From Pseudomonadota bacterium (GTDB taxonomy: Bacteria > Myxococcota_A > Polyangia > Polyangiales > Ga0077539), in the NCBI GenBank assembly GCA_023428035.1, contig JAEYZO010000001.1, forward strand, positions 1 through 9,906: 9,906 nucleotides of DNA, written 5' to 3'. Position numbers and translations under genes: made by a program. The first letter of the stretch is position 1. The number at the start of each line of letters is the position of its first letter. Shown here piece by piece: positions 1-5,081 of the stretch. The notes under the pieces are model-generated. The model had not been told where the DNA came from, searched no databases, and worked only from the letters and a program-made list of their open reading frames with translations.

Positions 1-353
1 GTGTGCGCGTCGTCGGCGCGCACGAAGACGTCGAAGGGCGCGGCGCCCTCGATGAGCTCCATGGTGAAGAACCACCGCCCGTCGTCGCCGTGGAGCTCGA
101 AGAGCTGCACGAGGTTGGGGTGGAGCACGTCGGCGAGGGCGCGGAACTCGTTCTTGAAGAGGAGGATCTCGTAGGCCTCGGCGGACTTCAGGGTCTTGAG
201 CGCGACGCGCTCCCCGGTGCGGACGTCGAGGGCGTCGTAGACCACGCCCATGGCGCCGGCGCCGAGCTCGGCTCGGAGCTCGAAGCGGCCGAGCTGCTGG
301 GTCGAGAGGTTTGTCTCGTCGGACGGTTGCTGGCTGAGAGCGCCCTCGACCAC
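1..353 (-). CDS. Ser/Thr protein kinase, N-terminal part (runs off left edge)
   Basis: Reading the minus strand from GTG at 353 gives ~117 codons of an intact eukaryotic-like kinase N-lobe. The glycine-rich loop GAGAMGVVY is at about residues 31-39, the ATP-binding lysine sits in VALK (K53), a likely alpha-C glutamate is in KNEFRAL (E69), HPN follows at 78-80, and the hinge reads MELIEG (98-103). The catalytic loop and any C-terminal domains lie outside the window. It should phosphorylate protein Ser/Thr residues in the cytoplasm. The wording around the N-lobe (FKNEFRALADVLHPNLVQL) resembles large PknK-type kinases common in myxobacteria; that subtype is inference. The chosen GTG has AGGA about 10 nt upstream; another in-frame GTG lies at 371. 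The gene points away from the plus-strand operon, so it is probably unrelated to it. Confidence 0.9.
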   Translation of the reverse strand, partial: MVEGALSQQPSDETNLSTQQLGRFELRAELGAGAMGVVYDALDVRTGERVALKTLKSAEAYEILLFKNEFRALADVLHPNLVQLFELHGDDGRWFFTMELIEGAAPFDVFVRADDAH

Positions 354-404
354 GGGAGGGGTTCCTACCACGGTCGATCGGGCGGGTGGGCGAGGCGCGA
401 GGGC

Positions 405-441
405 ACAGCGCCCGGGCACTCACTGTGGACCCGGGCGCTGT
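405..441 (-). terminator. GC-rich hairpin, probable terminator of the small minus-strand gene
   Basis: Positions 405-416 (ACAGCGCCCGGG) and 430-441 (CCCGGGCGCTGT) are perfect 12-bp complementary arms around a 13-nt loop. The hairpin starts 8 nt beyond the stop codon of the minus-strand gene ending at 450 and lies before the kinase start. There is no T-run on either side, so it is a strong-stem terminator or RNA 3'-end stabiliser rather than a textbook intrinsic terminator. Its placement supports the reality of the short gene that ends at 450. Confidence 0.6.
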
Positions 442-449
442 CGGGGCGA

Positions 450-675
450 TCAGCCCTTGTCGCTGTCGGCCTTGGTCTTGGTCTCGGCTTCGTCGCCGCC
501 CTCGTCGTCGCCGTCCGCCTCGGGGCGGTTGCGTCGCAGGGGCGCGGCGATGTCGCGCATGGCCTCGATGAGCGAAGGCGCACACGTCGACGAGGGTCGA
601 CGCGGTGGCGATGGCGTCGTCGCGGAGCCTTCGGGTCGTCACCCGGCGACCTTCGCCGCGCGCGCCTTCGCTCAT
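450..675 (-). pseudogene. Small acidic-tailed hypothetical gene, apparently frameshifted
   Basis: From ATG at 675 the minus strand reads a plausible gene start (MSEGARGEGRRVTTRRLRDD, then AIATASTLVDVC) with GC-rich third positions. At about 582-585 the natural-looking reading shifts by one base into APSLIEAMRDIAAPLRRNRP, then an acidic, Lys-containing tail (EADGDDEGGDEAETKTKADS, then DKG) ending at TGA 452-450. The span is 226 nt, one more than a multiple of three, so a single extra base would explain the break; repaired, it would be about 75 residues. Without repair, the downstream frame can only start at ATG 560 and gives 36 residues; it is closed upstream by a TGA. There is no signal peptide, membrane segment or recognised domain. 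A hairpin terminator follows the stop. It may be a decaying gene, a sequencing indel, or a recoded gene; no slippery sequence is visible. Confidence 0.42.
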
Positions 676-682
676 CGAGGCC
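561..682. repeat. 21-bp perfect inverted repeat with 80-bp spacer
   Basis: Positions 561-581 (starting GGCCTCGATGAGCG) and 662-682 (ending CGCTCATCGAGGCC) are exact reverse complements over 21 bp, with mismatches on both flanks. Chance repeats of this length so close together are very unlikely. On the minus strand the 662-682 arm carries the ATG and first codons of the small gene, while the 561-581 arm begins right after its frame change. The transcript could therefore fold with its start codon buried in a long stem. Alternatively, the repeat is the scar of a template switch that copied one arm from the other. Inverting the spacer would not restore the reading frame, because its length is unchanged. 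Confidence 0.85.
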
Positions 683-735
683 TGGTGTCGGGGAGAGGGG
701 GATCCAGACAGAATCGTCGTCGGGGCTCTCGATCG

Positions 736-762
736 CACGGTGACCACCGTGAATCGCCGTGA
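736..762. promoter_or_regulatory. Operator-like palindrome with phased half-sites
   Basis: CACGGTG (736-742) and CACCGTG (745-751) form a perfect 7-bp inverted repeat around a 2-nt centre. A further copy of the half-site, CCGTGA, occurs at 757-762, exactly 10 bp (one helical turn) after CCGTGA at 747-752. Symmetric sites with a helically phased extra half-site are typical of dimeric repressor or activator binding sites. It lies 61 nt upstream of the small minus-strand gene and about 250 nt upstream of the helicase start. The cognate regulator is unknown. Confidence 0.45.
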
Positions 763-778
763 TTTCACTGGGAGACCT

Positions 779-825
779 CACGGGAGGGCGCGCGAGGGTG
801 CGCGGGGTGCACACGGGAGGGCGCG
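779..825. repeat. Direct repeat of 14 bp, period 33
   Basis: CACGGGAGGGCGCG occurs at 779-792 and again at 812-825, 33 bp apart, about three helical turns. A related CACGGGAGGGG is present at 350-360 just upstream of the kinase start. It could be an iterated protein-binding site; the G-rich base composition makes chance similarity possible. Confidence 0.4.
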
Positions 826-903
826 GGCGACCACTGCCTCGGGGGTGGCGGACCACACGGAGGGTTCGGTGCGACGCTGCCTCGCGTCGCCGAAAACCGC
901 GGA

Positions 904-933
904 TTGACGCTGACGCGAGCCGCGGGGTACTGG
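904..933 (+). promoter_or_regulatory. Possible sigma-70-type promoter of the helicase operon
   Basis: TTGACG at 904-909 matches five of six bases of the -35 consensus. After 18 bp comes TACTGG (928-933), a weak -10. The helicase ATG at 1012 lies about 70 nt downstream, leaving a reasonable leader. The TTG of this element could be misread as a start codon in frame with the helicase, but that would add 36 low-complexity residues. The -10 match is poor, so confidence is low. Confidence 0.3.
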
Positions 934-1011
934 TTCGTCTCGACGAACGATGGCGGGAGACGGCACGGGGAGAGCGCGCGCGAGCGGGGCGGGCGCGTCT
1001 GGGCGGGGGCG

Positions 1012-2619
1012 ATGTCGCTGAGCTTCACCGACGTGCTGAGCCGCGCCGACATGGCGACGCTGCAGGAGCTCGTCGGCCCCTCGGTGGTGCGCCTCCTCGC
1101 GGCGTTGGAGCCTGAGCGCGCGACGCCGACGGCCCTCCGCGCCGTGCTTGTCGACCTGCACCCCCCGCCAGAGCTGTTCCTCTCGAAGGAGACCCGCCCG
1201 CGGGTGCTCGACCTCCTGCGGCGGGCCGAGGCCGAGGCGCTGCGCGAGCACCTCTCGCTCTCCCTCCGGGGCGACGCCTTCGAGGCGCTGCGCGCGCTGA
1301 GGGTGGCGCGGGGCACGGCCCTCTCGTCGCTCCTGCTCGGGTTCTTCGGGCTGCTGGAGCCCGAGGCCGAGTCCGTCGAGCAAGCCCCCGACTCTGCCGC
1401 CGCGGGCTACGCGCTCTTCCCTCACCAGCGCGTCGCGGCGCGGAGGGCGGCGGCGCTGCTCGCGCGTGAGCCACGCAGGGCGCTGCTCCACATGCCAACG
1501 GGGTCGGGAAAGACCCGCACGGCGATGAGCCTCGTGGCCGACCACCTCCGGGGCGTCGACGCCGGGGTCGTGCTCTGGCTCGCGAGCGCCGAGGAGCTCT
1601 GCGCGCAGGCCGCCGACGAGTTCGTGAGCGCGTGGGAGAGGCTGGGCGACCGCGAGCTGGTGGTGCGACGATGGTGGGGCTCGGAGTCGATCTGCGGCGA
1701 GCTCCCGCGCGATGGCTTCGTGGCCGCGGGGCTCGCGAAGCTCTACGCCGCGGCGATCAACGACCCGAGCTGGTTGGCCTCGTTCGGCGACCGCGTGTCG
1801 CTGGTGGTCTTCGACGAAGCGCACCAGGCGGTGGCGCCCACCTATCGGCACGTCGTCGAGGCCGTGTGTGCGCGAGGCGGTCGCGCCGCGGTGCTCGGCC
1901 TGAGCGCCACCCCGGGGCGCACCTGGAACGACCTCGACGAGGACGAGGCGCTCTCGGATTTCTTCGGCCGGCGCAAGGTCGCGCTCGAGGTCGCGGGCTC
2001 GCGCGGCCCGGTCGAGGCGCTGATCCGCGACGGGTACCTGGCGAGGCCGCGCTACCGGCAGATCGAGCACCACGGGCCGGAGCTGACCGAGGAGGAGCGC
2101 GAGGCCATCGCGGCGCGCCTCGAGGTGCCCCCGTCGGTGCTGCGCCGGCTGGCTGACGACCACCTGAGGAACCTCTACGTGGCGCGCGAGGCCCAGGGGC
2201 TCGCGGGGCGACACCGTCGGGTGATCGTCTTCGCCGCGACGGTCGAGCACGCCGAGGTGCTGGCGGTCGTGCTCCGCGCGAGGGGCGTCGGGGCGCGGGC
2301 GGTGACGGCGCGGAGCCCGGCGACGGAGCGCGCGGCGGCGATCCGGTGGTACCGGCAGGGCGGCGACGAGCCACGGGTGCTGACGAACTACGGGGTGTTG
2401 ACCACGGGCTTCGACGCGCCGCGCACCAGCGCGGTGCTGATCGCGAGGCCGACGCGCTCGCTGGTGCTCTACAGCCAGATGGTGGGGCGGGCGACCCGCG
2501 GGGAGCGTGCCGGGGGCAACCGCGAGGCCGAGGTGGTGACCGTGGTCGACACGGGGCTGCCGGGGTTCCGCAGCGTGAGCGAGGCCTTCACGAACTGGGA
2601 GGACGTATGGACAGCGTGA
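1012..2619 (+). CDS. DEAD/DEAH-box superfamily 2 helicase with unassigned N-terminal domain
   Basis: This 535-residue protein should be an ATP-driven DNA or RNA translocase or helicase. Domain 1 has a Q-motif-like YALFPHQR (133-140), Walker A MPTGSGKT (161-168), Walker B DEAH (268-271) and motif III SAT (298-300). Domain 2 has VIVFAAT (404-410), motif V TNYGVLTTGFDAP (458-470) and motif VI QMVGRATRG (489-497) with candidate arginine fingers R493 and R496. All catalytic motifs are intact. The layout resembles the UvsW/XPB-like restriction-helicase group. Residues 1-130 form an Arg/Leu/Glu-rich helical region I cannot assign; it may contact a partner. The ATG at 1012 follows a G-rich stretch (GGGCGGGGGCG) and begins the natural-looking protein; an upstream in-frame TTG (904) is rejected. 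It is first in a four-gene operon and overlaps the ATPase gene by 13 nt, implying coupled expression. Confidence 0.93.
   Translation: MSLSFTDVLSRADMATLQELVGPSVVRLLAALEPERATPTALRAVLVDLHPPPELFLSKETRPRVLDLLRRAEAEALREHLSLSLRGDAFEALRALRVARGTALSSLLLGFFGLLEPEAESVEQAPDSAAAGYALFPHQRVAARRAAALLAREPRRALLHMPTGSGKTRTAMSLVADHLRGVDAGVVLWLASAEELCAQAADEFVSAWERLGDRELVVRRWWGSESICGELPRDGFVAAGLAKLYAAAINDPSWLASFGDRVSLVVFDEAHQAVAPTYRHVVEAVCARGGRAAVLGLSATPGRTWNDLDEDEALSDFFGRRKVALEVAGSRGPVEALIRDGYLARPRYRQIEHHGPELTEEEREAIAARLEVPPSVLRRLADDHLRNLYVAREAQGLAGRHRRVIVFAATVEHAEVLAVVLRARGVGARAVTARSPATERAAAIRWYRQGGDEPRVLTNYGVLTTGFDAPRTSAVLIARPTRSLVLYSQMVGRATRGERAGGNREAEVVTVVDTGLPGFRSVSEAFTNWEDVWTA
2597..2602 (+). promoter_or_regulatory. 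Ribosome binding site fixing the ATPase start
   Basis: GGGAGG lies inside the 3' end of the helicase gene, 4 nt before the ATG at 2607. It supports starting the ATPase at 2607 rather than at far upstream in-frame ATGs such as 2346, which would run through the helicase in another frame with low-complexity sequence. Confidence 0.7.
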
Positions 2620-4421
2620 GCGAGGGTGGCGACTTCGACGTGGTGCCGACGCGGCTGGCCGTGAAGGCGATGCGCGACAGCGGGTACAAGAACGCGGCGT
2701 ACGCCATCGCGGAGCTGGTCGACAACGCCGTGCAGGCGGGGGCGAAGACCGTCGAGGTGCTCTGCCGCGAGGAGGACGAGTTCGTGAAGGAGCGGGCTCG
2801 GCTGCGCGCGTTCCAGGTCGCGGTGCTCGACGACGGCTGCGGGATGAGCGCCGAGACGCTCCGCAAGGCGCTGCAGTTCGGCAACGGCGAGCGCTTGAAC
2901 GACCGCTCGGGCATCGGGCGCTTCGGGATGGGCCTGCCCAACTCGTCCATCTCGCAGGCCCGTCGCGTCGACGTGTGGACCTGGCAGGAGGGGCACGGGG
3001 CGGCGCTGCACAGCCACCTCGACCTCGACGAGATCGAGGGGGGCGAGCTCCGCAGCGTGCCGCCGCCGCGGCCGAGCCGGGTGCCCGACGAGTGGCTGCG
3101 GGTGTCGCAGACCGCGCAGACCTCGCGCTCAGGCACGCTGGTGGTCTGGAGCAAGCTCGACAAGTGCGACTGGCGCACGGCCAGGGCGATCTTCAAGAAC
3201 TCCGAGCTGCTGATGGGGAGGATCTACCGGTACTTCCTCCGCGGGGGCGAGGGGCGCATCCGCATGGCGTCGTTCACCGGCGACGGGCGTCGGGTCACCC
3301 TCGACGAAGACGCCCGCCCCAACGACCCGCTCTACCTCATGCGCGGCACCTCGACGCCGGGGCCGTGGGAGGCAGAGCCCATGTTCGAGCCCTACGGCGA
3401 GCCGAAGGTGATCTCGGTGGAGGTCGGCGGCCAGAGCCACGAAGTGCGGGTGACGATCAGTCAGGCGAAGAAGGACGCGCGCTCAGGGCACAACCCCGGC
3501 GGCACGCCCCACGGCAAGCACGCTGCGGGCAACCTCGGGGTCTCGGTGGTGCGCGCGGGGCGCGAGCTCGAGATGCAGACCGGCTGGTGCATCGGCTACG
3601 ACCCGACGGAGCGGTGGTGGGGCGTGGAGGTGGATTTCCCTCCGGCGCTCGACGAGGTGTTCGGCGTGCCGAACAACAAGCAGAGCGCGCGCGCCCTCGC
3701 GGAGTTCGCCTCGCAGAGTGCGGATCAGCTCGCGGAGCGTGAGGGCTACAAGAGCGTGCACGAGCTCAAGGACGCGTGGAGGGCCGAGGTCGACCCCCAG
3801 CATGTGCTGCTGGAGGTGAAGCTCTACATCGACGAGAACCTCCGCGCGATCAGGGCGGCGCAGAAGGCGCAGCGGGCGCGGGGCGAGAAGCGGACGCGGC
3901 ACGACGACATCGACTCGGCGGAGTCGCGGGGCAAGGTCGCGGCGGAGCAGCGCGAGCGCGAGGGTCACGTCGGCGGCAGCGACGCGCACGACCCGAGCCC
4001 GCCGGAGGAGAAGGTCGAGAGGATCGCCACCGCGCTGACCGAGGCGGGCCTGCCCGAGGAGGAGGCGCGGCCCATCGGGGTCAAGGTGGTCGAGAGCCGC
4101 GCGAAGTTCGAGTTCTACAAGGTCCCCCTCGAGTCGCCGGAGTTCTTCACGGTGAAGGTGCAGGCCGGCGCGATCTTCATCGGGCTCAACACCAACCACC
4201 GCGCCTACGACCACCTCATCGCGCTGCTGGAGACGGGGGACCAGTCGCACGACGTCGAGACCCTGAAGCGAAGGCTCTACCAGTCCTACGAGGGGCTCAA
4301 GCTGCTCCTCGAGTCGTGGGCCCGCTTCGAGGACGAGCTCTCTGGGCGCAAGCGCGAGCTCGCCCAGGAGATGCGCGTCGACTGGGGCCGCGTCGCGCGC
4401 GACTTCTTCCGCGACGAGTGA
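2607..4421 (+). CDS. GHKL (Hsp90/MutL/MORC-like) ATPase
   Basis: This 604-residue protein carries a complete Bergerat-fold ATP site. Motif N is AIAELVDNAVQAGA (catalytic-type E36 and Mg-binding N40), motif G1 is LDDGCGM (74-80), and motif G2 is GIGRFGMGLPNSS (102-114). This pattern is typical of MORC/MutL/Hsp90-type ATPases that dimerise as ATP-gated clamps. Residues ~120-400 would include the S5-like transducer domain. A charged linker follows (~415-480, rich in Arg, Glu and Lys), then an unassigned C-terminal region containing FEFYKVPLESPEFFTVKV and a helical tail. Prokaryotic MORC/MutL-like ATPases are known partners of SF2 helicases and nucleases in predicted restriction-like systems, which matches this operon. 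It could work as a DNA clamp or sensor that licenses the helicase or nuclease; that role is inference. No histidine-kinase phosphoacceptor domain is visible, so a two-component sensor is unlikely. Confidence 0.9.
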   Translation: MDSVSEGGDFDVVPTRLAVKAMRDSGYKNAAYAIAELVDNAVQAGAKTVEVLCREEDEFVKERARLRAFQVAVLDDGCGMSAETLRKALQFGNGERLNDRSGIGRFGMGLPNSSISQARRVDVWTWQEGHGAALHSHLDLDEIEGGELRSVPPPRPSRVPDEWLRVSQTAQTSRSGTLVVWSKLDKCDWRTARAIFKNSELLMGRIYRYFLRGGEGRIRMASFTGDGRRVTLDEDARPNDPLYLMRGTSTPGPWEAEPMFEPYGEPKVISVEVGGQSHEVRVTISQAKKDARSGHNPGGTPHGKHAAGNLGVSVVRAGRELEMQTGWCIGYDPTERWWGVEVDFPPALDEVFGVPNNKQSARALAEFASQSADQLAEREGYKSVHELKDAWRAEVDPQHVLLEVKLYIDENLRAIRAAQKAQRARGEKRTRHDDIDSAESRGKVAAEQREREGHVGGSDAHDPSPPEEKVERIATALTEAGLPEEEARPIGVKVVESRAKFEFYKVPLESPEFFTVKVQAGAIFIGLNTNHRAYDHLIALLETGDQSHDVETLKRRLYQSYEGLKLLLESWARFEDELSGRKRELAQEMRVDWGRVARDFFRDE

Positions 4422-4428
4422 CGCGCTG

Positions 4429-5076
4429 ATGGGCCCGGCCTTCCCCTACCCCAGCTTTCGCTTCGACGAGATCGCGCAGGCCCCCGACCGGCCCGGCATC
4501 TACGCCTGGTACCACCAGGTGCGGCTCTCGAAGGCCGACGTCGACGACTTCATCCAGCGCGCCGCCACGCTCGACCCCGAGGCCCGCAACGCGTGCGTCG
4601 AGACGTACCTGCGCGACCGCGTCTTCGAGCCCTACCGCGAGTCTCCGTACCAGATCGCGCTGCGCGGCGGGCTCAAGCCCGAGTACGGCGGCCACGTCGC
4701 GCACCAGCCGCGGGTGTCGCGGGGCACCGTCGAGACGCTCTCGGCGCGGCCCGAGGGGATGCGCGAGGTGAGCGCGCTGCTCACCCGCATGGTGCCGGTG
4801 TTCGCGAGCCCGATCTACATCGGGGTCGCCACGCGGTCGCTGCGCTCGCGCCTGACCCAGCACGCGAGGCTCATCGAGGAGTACCGCGAGCGCCCCGCCG
4901 CGTCGGCGCCCGACGACGAGGACCACTCCTTCGCCTTCGAGGCCGTCTGCGAGCGCGGGCTGCGGCCGCTGGAGCTCGTCGTCTACGTGATCGAGACGCC
5001 CGTCTCCAGCGGGATCCAGCTCGTCGCCGAGTACATCTTCAACCGCATCAACTACCCGCTCTGCGGGCGCAGGTGA
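4429..5076 (+). CDS. GIY-YIG nuclease-like protein with large internal insert
   Basis: This 215-residue protein has the GIY-YIG nuclease elements in order: PGIYAWY (22-28), PIYIG (128-132), R141 and H145 in SRLTQH (140-145), and a C-terminal acidic helix AEYIFNRINYP (200-210) with E201 as candidate metal ligand and Asn residues following. In typical GIY-YIG domains the first two motifs lie some 10-20 residues apart; here about 103 residues separate them. That insert is Arg-rich and mostly helical (33-60), then contains a Gly/His stretch (GGHVAHQP). All key catalytic-type residues are present, so activity as a DNA endonuclease is plausible but inferred. It starts 7 nt after the ATPase stop with no clear Shine-Dalgarno, so translation probably depends on reinitiation. 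It is the best candidate for the effector nuclease of the operon. Confidence 0.78.
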   Translation: MGPAFPYPSFRFDEIAQAPDRPGIYAWYHQVRLSKADVDDFIQRAATLDPEARNACVETYLRDRVFEPYRESPYQIALRGGLKPEYGGHVAHQPRVSRGTVETLSARPEGMREVSALLTRMVPVFASPIYIGVATRSLRSRLTQHARLIEEYRERPAASAPDDEDHSFAFEAVCERGLRPLELVVYVIETPVSSGIQLVAEYIFNRINYPLCGRR

Positions 5077-5081
5077 GACCG

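Larger units (their letters stand above)
676..1011. promoter_or_regulatory. Divergent intergenic region between the small gene and the helicase operon
   Basis: This 336-nt stretch separates a minus-strand gene starting at 675 from the plus-strand operon starting at 1012, so promoters for both should lie here. Open frames crossing it are Arg/Gly/Pro-rich and low in complexity and match nothing I recognise. It holds a palindrome with phased half-sites (736-762), a 14-bp direct repeat (779-792 and 812-825) and a possible promoter (904-933), each listed separately. No RNA gene was seen. Confidence 0.55.

Noticed and set aside
582..661. Invertible switch that would restore the small gene's frame
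   Set aside because: Inversion keeps the 80-bp length, so the frame after the arm is unchanged; the reading was worked through and still goes out of frame.
3..743. 246-codon plus-strand open frame opposite the kinase
   Set aside because: The minus strand encodes an unmistakable kinase N-lobe; the plus frame is low-complexity Glu/Gly/Arg sequence.
365..856. 163-codon minus-strand open frame across the small gene
   Set aside because: It is almost entirely Arg and Pro and runs through the terminator hairpin; the other two minus frames look far more protein-like here.
904..1011. Helicase start at TTG 904
   Set aside because: It adds 36 Arg/Gly-rich residues, lacks a ribosome binding site, and the TTGACG there looks more like a -35 element.
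778..2250. 490-codon minus-strand open frame antisense to the helicase
   Set aside because: It is Arg/Glu/His/Ala-rich low-complexity sequence without motifs, typical of a mirror frame of GC-rich coding DNA; the plus strand carries all helicase motifs.
2346..2606. ATPase start at ATG 2346
   Set aside because: This frame overlaps the conserved helicase motifs V and VI in a shadow frame; GGGAGG before ATG 2607 fixes the real start.
4593..5081. Extension of the DGQHR protein upstream to 4593
   Set aside because: It overlaps the GIY-YIG gene with Arg/Ala-rich shadow sequence; AGGTGAG before ATG 5082 supports the shorter form.
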